Notes under the pieces: generated by a model
What the model was told of the DNA's origin: nothing
The model's input: the letters and a program-made list of their open reading frames with translations, nothing else
Database searches by the model: none
Part shown: positions 11,751 to 23,872 of the stretch, piece after piece
Position numbering within the stretch: the stretch's first letter is position 1
Layout of the letters: the number at the start of each line of letters is the position of its first letter
NCBI GenBank assembly: GCA_015832175.1
Contig: WJXW01000002.1
Coordinates: forward strand, 3,224,001 to 3,288,000
DNA length: 64,000 bases
Direction of reading: 5' to 3'
Source of the DNA: Paraphaeosphaeria minitans
Lineage: Eukaryota > Ascomycota > Dothideomycetes > Pleosporales > Didymosphaeriaceae
Position numbers and translations under genes: made by a program

Positions 11751-14150
11751 ATGACTGTGAGGGACAGTCCAAAGTCGAGGGGTACGTATCCACCTGGTCC
11801 GTTGCTATGGCCTCGCAGCTAAGCGCCTGCAGCACCTAAAGAGACCCCGAATTGGCCGCCCAAGTCACCACTCCACGCCGTGCTGTTGTCGCCCTCGGCG
11901 CGCCAAAAGTACGAAAACCAGCGCCAGCGCCAGCGCCAGCACAGCGCAACCTCGCCTTCGCCCACCAAACGCCAGCCCATGTCGCGCACCCAATGCGCCC
12001 TCTCGGACGACGAGGAAGAGGAGGACGAGGAGACGCTGCAACTGCAACTCCAGGCCATCGAGGCGCGGTTGAAGCTGAAGAAGCTGCAGAAAGCGAAGAG
12101 AGCGGCCGACGATGGAGACACCAACACCACTGACCTATCCTCGCGACCGGGCACGGCGGCAAGCCGGCGACCAGACCTCCCAAGACCGCGCTCCGAAGTG
12201 CAGGTGCCTGTGTCACCGCAGAGAAATAGGCGGGAACCTGAGGAGCAGAAGAGCCCAGCGAGGGTATTGCTTGGCATCGACAAGGGGTTAAGGGCCCAAG
12301 ATGTCAGTCTCAAGCGTGCGTCGACTTCATCAAGCCAGCAGGCGGCTGGCCACTCACGGACACGATCCGCGCCGGCAGTCGAGGTACCCAAGATTAAAAG
12401 TTTCAGCGAGAGGATTGCCGAGAGCAGGAATAGGGAGAAGGAGCGCGAGGAGAAGCAAGCGAGGATCGAGAAGAGCAGGACGGGCGGGTTTGGCCTGCAG
12501 AACATTGAGGGCGTGAAAGACAGGCCGGCTTCCAGAGCAGCCTTTTCGCTAAGCTCAAGGACGAAGACCTCCGATGATTCCGCCTCTCTAGGGAAGAGCC
12601 CCGCACAGAGTCGGCACATGAACATTTTACGCGAAACAGCGACGCCCCGGCCGGGCTCGACATTATCTGGACGATTGGAGCGAACACCATCTGCGGTATC
12701 AAGACCGCCATCGAGAGGATTTGGCTTAACAGTCACCGCAGCCAAATATGCCGAGCTCTCTCAGCGTGACGACAGTACTGATGCTCCGAGCTTTGAATCC
12801 CTCTCTGGCCTGCATCTCAAGTCCCGAGAGATGCAACACAATACAGTGACCCGGACACTGGACGGCAAGACTGTCGTCACGATACCCCAGCTCCTGAAGA
12901 CCGTGAAAGCGCCCGAATACGAACCGCCCGATATGGAGAACGACTTCGTGGTCATGGGTATCATTGCAGCCAAGTCATCGCCAATGGCCACGAAGAATGC
13001 AGTCAAACAGAGATCCGCAGGCCACCAGGAAGAAGATGCGCATGCAACAAACAAGTTCATGATCATCACATTAACAGACCTTAAATGGGAGCTGCAGCTA
13101 TTTCTCTTCGATACAGGCTTCTCGAAATACTGGAAACTCACGCCTGGCACACTGATCGCTATCCTGAATCCCGACATCCTACCACCTCGCGACCGTGGCT
13201 CGACCAAGTTTTCTCTCAAGCTGACTAGCTCCGATGACACCGTGCTCGAGATCGGCGCAGCCCGGGATCTCGACTTTTGCCATGCGATGCGGAAAGACGG
13301 CAAGGAGTGCGCGCAGTGGATCGACGGACGCAAGACTGAGTTCTGTGACTTCCACCTCGAACTGCAGGTCGAGAAGAGCAAGCGAGGCCGAATGGAGGTC
13401 AACACTATGACCGGCTTTGGCAAGGCCCCTGGGGTTGGCCGAGGCAGCATGTTCGGCGGCCGAGGGAGAGGGAAAGGCGATGAGCTGAAACGGGAAGGAA
13501 GATATCACGACGCTTTTCTGCACGAGACGATGTACATTACGCCCGGTGCCGGCAGTTCGGCGCAATTAATGGACCGAGACGAACAGCCATACAGTGTGAC
13601 GGAGCGCGCCGAAAAGCATCGCAGGCAGCTCGCGGAGAAAGAGAAGGAGCGCGAGCTGGCAAAAAGGCTGGGCGATATGGGCAGTGGTGCTGGAGGAGAA
13701 TACATGAGGCGCGCTGCGTTGAATTCGGCTTCAGCCATGCAATCAGAATCGTCGCGGTCTTCCTCCGCGCTGGATGACCCCTTTGTCACCAAACCATCAG
13801 GTTCGACCGACGTTCTCGGCCTCCTAAACAAAAGAGCAGAAGACGTATCGCTGGACCGCGGCCCTTCTGCTGCTGCTAAGCGCAAGCGCGCCATCTCCGG
13901 CAAGTCGATCGCTTCTAATGAGCCCGTGGGCTGGGGCGGCGCTGGCAAGCGGGGTCTCCTCCTGTCGCCTACCAAGACGGAACGGGCCTCATCTATGCGC
14001 GGAACAAGAGAGCCCAGTCCGGCGAAGAAGAAAGCAAGACTGCTCCTGCCGGAGAAGGGGATTCGCGAGCCGGGCAGGGACAGCCTGGGCACCATGGACG
14101 TAGGACTGCTGGCGGCCATGGACGACGATGATGACCTGGAAGTTATTTGA
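11751..14150 (+). CDS. MCM10: Mcm10 replication initiation factor
   Basis: Mcm10 binds DNA and the MCM helicase and helps load polymerase alpha and activate origins. The 3' exon is open from about 11823 but lacks an ATG at its head. A 31-nt first exon (11751-11781, MTVRDSPKSR) joined over a 51-nt intron (11782-11832, GTACGT...CTGCAG) restores a good N-terminus and keeps frame, giving about 782 aa. A glutamate-rich coiled region lies near residues 55-90. The OB-fold core begins near 375 (NDFVVMGIIAAKSSP), with DLKWELQLFLFDTGFSKYWK inside it. The Mcm10 zinc finger follows near 495-520, a CCCH set in FCHAMRKDGKECAQWIDGRK, then TEFCDFHLE. The C-terminus is basic and disordered with an acidic tail. 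Divergent from RNH202. Identification is very secure; the micro first exon is a strong inference. Confidence 0.92.
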
Positions 14151-14552
14151 ATCTTGTCAGACATTGGATATGGGCTTCTGATACCACCACTAGGGTTTCT
14201 TATGTTTACGCCCGCTGGGTTTTGGATGATTGATGGCATGGATGGTAGGTGTTTTGGCGTGCATGGGCTGGCGCGCCCTGATTGGCCGGGCTAAGCTCGG
14301 GCCACTAAGCGAGTGAAAGTGCAACAACTTTTTGGGCGGGCAGACATGAACAGCCCGCCGACTACGACCGTTTCCTTTTGTATACACACAAAACACGGCC
14401 AAGGGCCGCCTTTTTCCTTGTTACTGCGTGGATTCGTGCTTGTGTCGTCCGTTCAACCTGTCGTAACAGCTTCTCGAGGAGTTTATAACTCAGGACCAAC
14501 CATCCAGAAGGGATAGCTTCGGACCCCCGTCTCCAACTACCGACCTTACCAA
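14151..14552. other. Intergenic between MCM10 and TTL-like gene
   Basis: This 402-bp stretch holds the MCM10 3' flank and the upstream region of the next gene in the same direction. No open frame or clear regulatory motif stands out. Confidence 0.4.
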
Positions 14553-15944
14553 ATGGCGACAGCAACAGCCTCCCCGCCATCCCCAGACCCCACCAAAATA
14601 TACGCCCTAATCGCCTACGAAGACCCCTACGTGCAGCCCCTCATCGTCGCGGCAGTCCAGAGATGTTTTCCGCCAGGAACGATTCAACTAATCACCAGCC
14701 TTGATGATGTGCCCAGCAAGTTCTCCCGCCTCCTCCAATGGGTCCAGTATGAGTCCATTGATTTCGAGCATCTGCTCTCCCAACCCTCCGTGCATCTCGC
14801 AAACGCGTACGTCATTCGCAAAGCGCTGATTCGGAAGCACTATTTGAGTACGACGGTGGCGAATTGGGTTGCCAAGCATCCCGCTTCGGCTTTGGTGAAG
14901 GGGTGGAAACAAGGGGTCGAGTTTGAGGTGGATTATGCGGAGTTTCTGGATGACGCGCTTGTGGAAGCCTGGGAGTTGAGGGAGAGTTGGGCTAGAGGAG
15001 AAGGGGGGAAGAGGGAGTGGTGGATTCTGAAGCCGGGGATGAGTGAGCGGGGGCAGGGAATTAGGTTGTTCTCGTCGGAGGAGGAACTCACAACCATCTT
15101 TGAGGGTTGGGATCCGGAATCTGACGATGAAGAAGAGGATGAGGACGAGGACGAAGATGCGAGGAGTGACGCTGCCGGTGAGGAAGAGAAAGACGTTGAT
15201 GATGGGGACGGCATCATCACCAGCCAACTCCGGCACTTCGTCGCGCAGCCGTACATCCACCCGCCGCTGCTATTCCAGAACAGGAAGTTCCACATCCGAA
15301 CGTACGTCCTCGCTACATCGGCGCTGCGGGTATATGTGTACAAACCGCTGCTCGCGCTGTTCGCAGCACGCCCGTATAGCGCGCCGTCCTCGACCGCCTT
15401 TGAAGACGGCGACGCAGAGGACGCGCTGAGAAGCCACTTGACGAACACGTGTTTGCAAGACACGGGCGAGAGGGAAGGCAGCGTGGGGCTGTTCTGGGAC
15501 CTACCCGACTCCATTCCTCCACAGCCATCGTTCTCAGACGATGAAGATGCAATCAAGGAATTCGATATCCCACTCGATGCCACCTGGAAATCCGTCGTCT
15601 TCGCCCGGGTCTGCAGCATCACGGGCGAAGTGTTCGAGGCTGCGGCGCGTGCCATGTCTATCCACTTTCAACCTCTTCCCAACGCTTTTGAGATTTTCGG
15701 ACTGGATTTCATGGTGGGGAGGGAACCGGACGGCGAGCTGCGAACGTATTTGTTGGAGGTCAATGCGTTTCCTGATTTCCGGCAGACGGGGGATGAGTGC
15801 AAGGGCGTTGTGGAGGGGTTGATGGAGAGTGTGGTGAGGACGGCGGTTGTGCCGTTTTTTGACGCTGAGAAAAAGATGGAGGTGGGGGACGGGGAGGATG
15901 GTGGGTTGGTCAAGGTGCTGGATGTTGATTTGGGGAGGCGGTAG
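14553..15944 (+). CDS. Tubulin-tyrosine ligase family protein
   Basis: ATP-grasp ligase of the TTL family, single exon, 463 aa, ATG in good context (ttaccaaATGG). TTL landmarks in order: [20 protein letters not shown] (about 156-175) is the nucleotide-binding loop. [20 protein letters not shown] (229-248) is the beta-strand plus conserved lysine and arginine region. [12 protein letters not shown] follows. FGLDFMVG and [11 protein letters not shown] near the C-terminus carry the metal-binding Asp and Glu-x-Asn. It resembles the TTL half of yeast Pby1, without the SurE half. An acidic insert (about 188-219, nearly all Asp/Glu) sits between the loop and the Pro-Tyr-Ile motif. Whether it modifies tubulin is not known from sequence. 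Confidence 0.85.
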   Translation: MATATASPPSPDPTKIYALIAYEDPYVQPLIVAAVQRCFPPGTIQLITSLDDVPSKFSRLLQWVQYESIDFEHLLSQPSVHLANAYVIRKALIRKHYLSTTVANWVAKHPASALVKGWKQGVEFEVDYAEFLDDALVEAWELRESWARGEGGKREWWILKPGMSERGQGIRLFSSEEELTTIFEGWDPESDDEEEDEDEDEDARSDAAGEEEKDVDDGDGIITSQLRHFVAQPYIHPPLLFQNRKFHIRTYVLATSALRVYVYKPLLALFAARPYSAPSSTAFEDGDAEDALRSHLTNTCLQDTGEREGSVGLFWDLPDSIPPQPSFSDDEDAIKEFDIPLDATWKSVVFARVCSITGEVFEAAARAMSIHFQPLPNAFEIFGLDFMVGREPDGELRTYLLEVNAFPDFRQTGDECKGVVEGLMESVVRTAVVPFFDAEKKMEVGDGEDGGLVKVLDVDLGRR

Positions 15945-15960
15945 CGTACATTCTTGGTGC

Positions 15961-16107
15961 GGGATGAGATGAGATGGGATGAGATGAGATGGGATGAGAT
16001 GAGATGGGATGAGATGAGATGGGATGAGATGAGATGGGATGAGATGGGATGGGATGAGATGAGATGGGATGAGATGAGATGGGATGAGATGAGATGGGAT
16101 CAGATGG
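15961..16107. repeat. 15-bp minisatellite
   Basis: About ten near-perfect head-to-tail copies of GGGATGAGATGAGAT start 16 bp after the TTL-like stop codon, so they probably lie in its 3' untranslated region. Because 15 is a multiple of 3, all frames stay open and give artefactual repeat peptides on both strands. Confidence 0.9.
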
Positions 16108-16309
16108 AATGGAATGGGGTGGAAAAGGATTCATAAATAGATGACCAACATGTGCATTAGAGGCCTTCATGATGATGATGATGATCGGCACGTGGTGCAT
16201 AAATAGACGCTCAACCCGCAAGATGCTCCCTTCTTCTCGCTTCCACCATGTCTTGACTAAAAGTACGACCAGCACCAATCCCTATGCTATCAGCGGTGCC
16301 CTCTAAAAT

Positions 16310-18420
16310 GGTAGCCAGCTTCCACCATGGGACGCGTCCTCCGGACTCTAAAACTTCTACACAGATCCCGGACGGAGTCGTATCTTGCCGTCTAAATGTT
16401 GAAACATGCAAAGAGCTGTTCGAGGTGGTGTGTTTACTGAGGACCAAACCCCGTTCCTTACTCTTCCGTGGACTCGGTCCTGTCTTTTGGGAAATGACAT
16501 GAAGTACCATTATATGGTGTGCCATATGCGAACCTAGCCTACTTTTCAACAGCTAATGGCGTCTGGCGTCCGGCGTCGGGCCCTCATTGGAGACACGCTG
16601 CACCCCTTGCCGCACAGACTGGGCGGAGAGGCGCATAAAAACCTACACGTCCCACGCGCCATCCGTTCTCCACACCACCACTTCTCGATCAAAAGTTGCT
16701 AGCGACGATGGTGATAGAGCGAGGATCTTGGTCCCAAAAACGATGACTTCTGGGACACATTCCTCCGCGCCTTCAGAACTTTAAAAATACGACATCTACG
16801 AAGTCCGGCTTTGCGCTTGAAGAACCAACACGAATCATCATCATGTGACGTGCCCTTGATGAAATGTAAATAGTTGGACAAACTTTCAATGGTGTGCGCC
16901 CCCTCTTGACCTCCAAAATACGCTACCACGGACTGCGCGGATCCCGACTTGTGCACGGTCTGGGTGGGAGGTGTAGGCATAAATGCACTCTTAACTGGCG
17001 GGATCGACTTTCCACCCTTTCATTTCCATTATTATGGAAAGGAAATGACGAGGTTCTGATGGGGCGAGAACCTGGTTTGACAAGATGAACATGGCGGTTT
17101 TGGTACATGGTGTGTCCTATGCGAACTGAAAACCAAAGACATGTCGTATACTGGGTGGAAGATCCTAGTTCCTTACCTACTTACCTTACCCCAGTCCTTA
17201 TGGAATGGGGAGTTTGTGCCTTTCCAAAGACGTGCGAGGACACCTTTATGGGGAGTACCTTCTAGCGACAACAGAGTACCTTTGGCCATCAGTCTACAGT
17301 GTGTCCTTTGGGAATAAATTAAACTGGAGCACAAGCTGTTTATCGTCTGCTCCTTTGCGCGTCTGCAAATAACAACACACTCAAATTATGGAGCGCAGCG
17401 TTGGGGAACAAGGTTCTAAAAACGGAAACGCGACATGGTGTGTGTGCCCGATGTGTTCCGCCAAGATGCACATCCCTCTCTTGTCATGGGCGTGTCCCCT
17501 GGTGACTCCGAATCGCTCAGCTAGGTAGCTGCTGCTGGAAGGTGAGGCCCGATGGACCGGTTATCATGTGGCAAGGCCTACCACTTGTTCATAAGCGTCA
17601 TCGCTCACAGAGCCAATCCATCACTTTCACACTCAACAGCTGTCCGTGGTGTGACGTACCTACGGGTCTCGAAAAATTACGACAAGGCTAACTTATGGGC
17701 ACGCTTTGTTTGGACTACCTAAAAAACGCTCTGGCTAAAAGTACCCGCCGTGCGCCCTCTGCCCTCCTCCCAAACAAACAATCGACCTATTCGATTAATA
17801 GAGCACCCCGCGGCAGCTCGAAAAGGCTGGAGCAGACTTTTCTATGGTATACAGCGCCTGGCTTCTAAAACTCTGCTCTGAAAGCACCATGCGACGTGTC
17901 TTTTGGGAACTAGGAAACCTGAGCTACGGTCAATCATGGGACTGGTGGTGAATGTGTGCAGCGTCTGCGCCCCAACAAAACACCGCACGGTTCCCGCTCC
18001 ATGTTTTGCGTCCGTGGGATACCAGAACTTGTTCATGAACTACCTGTGGGGCTTGTCTGCTAGGCGCTAACCGTGGAAGAAAAGAAAACTGCAGCAACTG
18101 TCTATGATGAGATTTTTTTCCCCGTGGTGAACGGAACCTCCATGCTGTAGTATCAAACCGTGTGACCTCTGCGAACTCAAAACCTGCTCGCCACTGGACA
18201 CAGTGCGTGGTCTCTGTTTCTCCTCCCCCAAAATACCAAAGCGCTGGGGCCATGGCATGTTGGTGTATGATCAAAGCGCCCTGCCCTGATACCATGAGGC
18301 GTGCTTGTGAAGAGCTGAAGCCGTGCAGGCTGTAGTGCATGTTGTGAATAAGTCATACAACTTGTCGCGCATGTGGGTGCCCCCTTGGGAAAATAAATAA
18401 TGCAGCTGCTGCATTTCCAA
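16310..18420. repeat. Degenerate interspersed repeat array
   Basis: The stretch has no supported gene but keeps returning to the same phrase, roughly ATGGTGTGTCC, YTTGGGAACT, then a short A run and CTG. Examples start near 16513, 17106, 17299, 17434, 17485, 17646, 17888, 18155 and 18370. A second phrase (TGCGCCCC, pyrimidines, CAAAA, then CG) alternates with it near 16890, 17750, 17960 and 18205. In the better-preserved right half the spacing between A-type phrases is about 215-265 bp. I read this as an old, heavily mutated tandem repeat. The copies are too diverged to fix a consensus by eye. Confidence 0.5.
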
Positions 18421-18741
18421 GGAGCTTGTGGTTCAATATCCTAACAAATTGCACGATTACTGCTTCTGTCTGTGGGCCGAGATGCACTACCCTTTAATGC
18501 ATGAAGTGCGGACCGTGTCTACCAAAAGCTTTAGGAGACACTGATATGAGTTGCGTGGCCTGGTAACCAAGACCTACCTCCCTGAAACGAATGATCCGTG
18601 CTGTTGGGGGACGAGGATCGTGGACTTTCAGGCTTGTTGGATTTTCTTAAGGAGCTAGTTAGGGCGCGTAAATTGTCCGTTTCAAACTACTTGGAACCGT
18701 TTTACCAGCTAATTAGAACAAATCTAAAATCTAAGCAAAGG

Positions 18742-19146
18742 CTAAAGGAAAACGTTTCGCCTAGGTGAGTTTATCTCCTCACTTTGTTCGTTTAGAGTAA
18801 TACTGTAGATAATAAATATGAACAGCTTGCGCCTTCTTAGTATAAAATGTATTACGCGCACGCCACTCAGGTAGTTTTGGTAATTTGCTCCTGACGCTGG
18901 GTAGGTATGTTGAGTAGTTGATGAAGCCGCCTGGGGGTTGTTTATCTCGGCGGATGGGTAGGCGGGTTCGGTGTTGTTGCCGATGAGCTCGACGACGGTG
19001 TATTGGTTGTTGCTGCCGTTGGTGTTGTTTGGTTCGTGGTCGCAAAGGAGATGTGCACTCGAAAGCACTGGAAGTAAGAACGATGCTGCGGTCAGTAACG
19101 GTATCGACAACACATTTCCGAATCGCGAAGAAGAGAAGCTGCACAA
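18742..19146 (-). CDS. Possible small secreted protein
   Basis: A 134-codon frame begins MCSFSSSRFGNVLSIPLLTA and continues with a hydrophobic run ending SSAHLL, which resembles a signal peptide cleaved after Ser-Ser-Ala. The next stretch is Asn/Thr-rich with potential N-glycosylation sites (NNTNGSNN, GNNTEP). The C-terminal third (basic, then hydrophobic FIFIIYSI) looks less natural, so the true 3' end may be spliced. No family is recognised. There is an antisense frame of similar length. It lies alone between the repeat array and MED17. Low confidence; the signal-peptide shape is the only positive evidence. Confidence 0.25.
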   Translation of the reverse strand: MCSFSSSRFGNVLSIPLLTAASFLLPVLSSAHLLCDHEPNNTNGSNNQYTVVELIGNNTEPAYPSAEINNPQAASSTTQHTYPASGANYQNYLSGVRVIHFILRRRKLFIFIIYSITLNEQSEEINSPRRNVFL

Positions 19147-19505
19147 TTGGTGTACCTGGCTTTATATTGATTGCTACATGGCGTCTGTCACAAGCTGTAG
19201 ATACGTCAACGAGCCCGGATGCTGCGGTTACCGTCCCCGCAACTCCAACGGAAGGGCCTGCGCGTCATGGTGAGGGTTTCAAAGTATTGACAAGCATGGC
19301 GATCGTCACGTCTGCATCGCTTTCGAGTTAGATGCCTCGGAGAATGGGGAAGCTACCCCACACTCCACCCTAGTTCGGGAGTCCCGCTCTAGCCCCCACG
19401 TCGTCTCCGCGCGACACGTTCCGTCCATACAACATCGTCCGCGATGCCAAGCGGCGAAGCACGAGTTGTCAGGTCGCGCATTCCCGTCGTGGGAGTTGTA
19501 TAATT

Positions 19506-21547
19506 TTAAAAAAACCAGCTTCTTACTTTGTCCTTCAGATTTTGCCGTCCAGGCGAGCCATTCCAAGTAAAACTCTCAATCGACGCCCCCGTAGCTAGCT
19601 GTCCGTGAGCGGTGGCAGTTGCTTTCAACGATGCCTTGTCTAGCGTGATCTCGAGGTCGTCCTCTCTAATCACGCTCTTCTTGCTACTCTTCGATACGAC
19701 CGATATACATGGTTCTGATGACTTGATCACCGACCGTGCGCCGAACTCTTTGAAGAGCAGCGTTTGGGATATATCGAGTGAGATGATCCAGTCCAGATAT
19801 GACTTCACCTCCTCAGTAGAGGAGAACTTTAGCTGCCGTTGAGGATCATGCTCCAGGTTCAATAGCTGAATGAGAGAGGGTGGCAAGGTGATCTTGTGCT
19901 CAGTGCCAAAGTGTGGCGGGCCAATGTAGGTCCTTGTACCAATCGTGATATTTTCTGGTGAGCCCTCGCTCGAGGAGGGAAGCGATAACGTGGCTCCCCC
20001 TTCGAAAGGTCGAATGAGGGATGCTAGTAGCTGATCGGTAGCTGTGAGATCTTTAGCCTTGGCCTCTTTTATGGTTGTGGTCAACTTCTCCCAGTTCAGC
20101 TCCCTGGTCGCTTCCAAAATCACATCCATTCCTGCGCTCTTCAATGTATTTGTGACCGCTCTGAGATAAGCATAAAGCGAGTCAACGGCATTCAAGTGAC
20201 TGAACATGGCGAGCAATGTACGCAGAAGCGGAGGCGGAGGCTGTTGGCGCTTGTGTTGTGTCATTGGAGCTGGCAGATGTGTGCGCCTGAACAAGCGCAT
20301 GCGATGTTCGTGTGCAAGCAGGATTCGCAAGCCCTCGGCAATATCCTGCGCAAGCCAATCCTGACTACCGCCGTCAACGGAAAGGCTGTTATTATCCTGC
20401 GCTATGCAGTCAATCAATATTTTGCGATGTGTGGAGTGTTCGCCCGGCACTGTCACATGTATGACTGTGTCTCGCAGTTCCACACGGTATGAGAGTAAGT
20501 TCCGACTCTCGAGGGACATTTCGTAGAACATCTCTTCCTCAAATAGCGATGCCCGAGCAAGCTGAATCGATTTCTCGATGCCAAGTTCGTCCAGGGCGCC
20601 ACGTATAGTCGCTTGGGAAACGCCTACAATTGTGTCGTTCTCGCTGATCCGCACGCGCAGCGTTTTTGGCTTGAGAGTGAGCGCGGGATCGAGTATAATG
20701 TCGCCGTCCTTGTCCATACGCAGCGGAGCCAGGCCGCGTGCTTTGAAGTGGTTGCTGGCTTCTGCAGGCCCGTATTTGACAGCGAAGGGCGCGTTTCGCA
20801 CACCCTTCCGCGTGCGCTGCATTTGCCAGCCCTTGTCGGATATGGAAAGAATCTCGTCCCAGTACTTGGTCTCCTTGCGGATGCTGCTCTCCAGGTCGGT
20901 TGCAGCCTTGAGAAGCGTATCGGTGGCCCAGTCAAGCGCCTCTATGCGCGAGCCCTTCATGGCTAGCACCTTCCTCCGCTGGGCATATTCGATTCGCGCC
21001 CTCTCGTCCGGCCTCATCTGCGAAGGATCTTCTTCGGTAATAGCTTCTTTGACCAGCCCCACTGAGCTGCGGGGCACATTCTGGGCCTGGAACATGGGAG
21101 TGTAGATGTTCTCAGACTCTTTCCTGCCGGGGTGTTTGGCGAGATCGCGGGAGAGGATGAGGGAAACAAGATTGAGCGCGTTGCCGGCTGCGAATGAGGC
21201 CCATCTGTAAACGATCAGTTGACACGACTGCAGCAGGGAGGGGAACCCTACTCGAGCTTGTTGTGTACTTCGAACCTCGCCTTGCCCAGCTTCTCCAGCA
21301 TCTCGGCTTGCGACAGAACGTCCTCGTTGTCACCCTGCTTCCCGCTCTCCACCGACTCCAAGATACCATCTCGCCCGGCCTCCATGTCTTCGAGCAGCGT
21401 CTGCTCCTTGATGTCGCGCAACCATTGTTTGCGCTCCACGGTGAGCTGCCCCACCTGCGCGAACATGTCCTCTTTGCTCAAGACCTCCTTGGCGGGCGCG
21501 GGCCACGGCCGCAGCGCGACGGACGACAGCGGGTCTGCGTCAGACAT
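19506..21547 (-). CDS. MED17: Mediator complex subunit 17 (Srb4)
   Basis: MED17 is the head-module scaffold of Mediator and is required for most RNA polymerase II transcription. Two exons: 21547-21252 and 21204-19506, with a 47-nt intron (donor GTAGGG, acceptor TTTACAG), about 664 aa. The N-terminus holds the fungal MED17 signature RPWPAPAKEVLSKEDMFAQV, and the exon junction reconstructs KLEWASFAAGNALNLVSLIL, the conserved helix that is lost in single-frame translation. Downstream come a coiled region, WQMQRTRKGVRNAPFAVKYG, and a mixed alpha/beta C-terminal domain. The stop follows RSWFF. A GTAAGA just before it could be a donor, but I found no good acceptor downstream. Divergent from ISN1 across 428 bp. 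Confidence 0.9.
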
Positions 21548-21975
21548 TTTGGCAGGTCAGCGGGCGGCGCGCTGAGGTTGCGCGTGTGTGGTGATGGATC
21601 CGATGCAAGGGACAACAACGGGCGGTCGCGGCCGGCGCTAGGTATTATATCAATAGGCGAGCTATGTGGGGACTACCCAGGGATCTACCTATCGATGACC
21701 TACCTACTGTAGCTACCCCTGCCCGCGACCTTTCACCGCATCTCCTCTGCGTGCACAAAAGTCAGCTTGCCCCTTTCCACCGTAACTTCTCTCACCTTGC
21801 GGGAATCGGACGAACCCTCTCGTAACCCAGTTGAATCTGTGCCGCGTGACCAAAGCGTTCACGTGGTCCCTCGTTCCTTGTTCCAGCTTAGCGGCGTGCC
21901 GGTACACCTCCCACCTTCGTGACCCAGACCTCATTGCTCCTCCTCCTCCTCCTCTCCTCCTCTTCTTAACTCACC
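21548..21975. promoter_or_regulatory. Shared divergent promoter of MED17 and ISN1
   Basis: A 428-bp gap lies between divergent starts. It contains CTAC/TAGG-type short repeats (around 21680-21715) and a CT-rich tract just before the ISN1 ATG (about 21938-21966), typical of fungal core promoters and 5' leaders. No specific operator is recognised. Confidence 0.5.
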
Positions 21976-23566
21976 ATGACCACCAGATATCGCGTGGAAT
22001 GTAAGTCATCATCTCCGATAAGCTGTTTACCTCCAGCTTGCGCTGACACTAGCTCGCCAGATGCTCTCAAGGTTCGCTTGCTCGTGCAGCTTGATGCCTG
22101 CTGACACTGACATGCAACCCAGACACATCGACGAGACCAGTTGGTGCGTGCAAGAGCTATGAACTCGGATGAAAGAGTCTGCATCTGACGTGTACTAGAT
22201 TGAATGGATCAAGGTACTAACATCGTACACTTTCAGAACCTCGTATAGTAATGCTTGACTAGGGTCTGCTAGCAGTCCCGTTCGTGCTGCACTCCCAGCC
22301 CACCGCCGTCTTTGAACCCGAAGGCGAAGCCGTCGAGGCCACCGCCACCCGGACCCAGCGACGATATGCAGAGATCATGCGGGATGTCGAAGACATAGTG
22401 AATGACCACAGTAGAGTTATGCCACACCACGTACTGTTCCAACTGCTGACCACGTGCACAGTCACCCACCAACAAACCGGCACCCAGCACCGCTCCAAAC
22501 TCAAGCTCCTGGTTCCTTCTGTGGCAAACTTCTTCACCTCCCTCGCCCTCCACGATGCTTTCATCTGGCAAGACCAACGCCGCTTCATCAGCATGCGCCG
22601 CTTCGTGCCCCCCTCCTTCAACGACGTGCGCCTCATCCTCAACACTGCCCAAGTCATGTCCTTGGTTCGCAACGGCCCCCTCGAGCTCGTCACCTTCGAT
22701 GGAGACGTCACCCTCTACGATGACGGCCAGTGCCTGACCCCAAACAATCCCGTCATCCCGCGCATCCTCAACCTAATGCGGAATGGCTCGAAGATTGGCA
22801 TTGTAACTGCAGCCGGCTACACCGAAGCGCACAAGTACTACGAACGCCTGTACGGCCTGCTCGACGCCATCTACGCCTCCGATCTCCCGCAATCTGCGAA
22901 GCAGGGCCTGATCGTCATGGGCGGCGAGAGCAACTACTGTTTCCGCTTCGATGGGGGCGTACCCGATATGCTAGCACTAGTACCAAAGCAGGAGTGGCTG
23001 CTCAAGGAGATGGTGCTCTGGGAAGAGAGCGACATAACGGCTTTGCTAGACATTGCGGAAGCGAGTTTGCGGGACACAGTCAAGAACATGCGCATGGAGG
23101 CAACGGTTGTGCGGAAGGAGCGCGCGGTGGGGATCATTCCGCGCGAGGGTCACAAGTTTTGCCGGGAGACGCTGGAGGAGACGGTGTTGATCGCGCAGAA
23201 GATATTGGTATGCCTAACCCCCACCACCTTTGCTACTCTTTCATCTGGCCTAAAATATTCACTGTGGAACAGGAAATGTCCGAAGTAGGCACGCGCCTCC
23301 CCTTCTGCGCCTTCAACGGCGGCAACGACGTCTTCGTCGACATCGGCGACAAGTCCTGGGGCGTGCTGGCCTGCCAGCAGTTCTTCGGCGGGATCGAAGG
23401 GAGCAAGACGCTACACGTGGGCGACCAATTTCTCTCCGCCGGCGCAAACGATTTCAAAGCCCGCTTGGCGTGCACGACGGCGTGGATTGCGAATCCCGCC
23501 GAGACGGTGGGACTGCTGGACGAGATGGCGGAGCTGCAGGAGGTGCAGGCGCGGAAGCTGAGATAG
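21976..23566 (+). CDS. ISN1: IMP-specific 5'-nucleotidase
   Basis: ISN1 hydrolyses inosine monophosphate to inosine and phosphate. Six exons are reconstructed: 21976-22000, 22061-22071 (11 nt), 22123-22143 (21 nt), 22199-22213 (15 nt), 22263-23207 and 23273-23566. Together they read MTTRYRVEYALKTHRRDQLI then EWIKGLLAVPFVLHSQ, matching the conserved ISN1 N-terminus, and total about 436 aa as expected for the family. Catalytic HAD-like landmarks: ELVTFDGDVTLYDDG (nucleophile Asp loop, DxD variant), GIVTAAGY (motif II Thr), and CAFNGGNDVFVDIGDKSWGV in the last exon (Asp pair). All introns are GT-AG and 49-69 nt. Convergent with ETR1 over a 306-bp gap that holds no gene. Confidence 0.92.
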
Positions 23567-23872
23567 ATGTCTGATGCCAAGTAGCAAGCCTAAATGAGTC
23601 TTGGCCTGGGAGCAAGTTGAAGAGTCGACGCACAGCCTTGTCTCCTCGGTGCTGCGGAGGTGCAAACTCAGTGTTATTCCTTGCACCAAGTCAATGCAGG
23701 AGCCAATCTGAATGTGTATGATTGAAGTCGATTGTCACGTCGTGGACTGCTTCTGGATATCTGTCTTCTTACCTCAAGGTGTGGAATCACGGGATGCCCG
23801 CGGTGTGGCCGTGACTTGTCGAACAACACGGTGCTTCTTCTAACTTACATTCTATACAATCCCATCTCCCTC

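Noticed and set aside
15910..16278. Minus-strand frame encoding a long Ser-His-Pro-Ile repeat, and its plus-strand counterpart
   Set aside because: Both are translations of the 15-bp minisatellite, which stays open because the unit is a multiple of three.
19380..19560. Extra 3' exon for MED17 after a GTAAGA near the stop codon
   Set aside because: No convincing acceptor followed by conserved sequence was found downstream.
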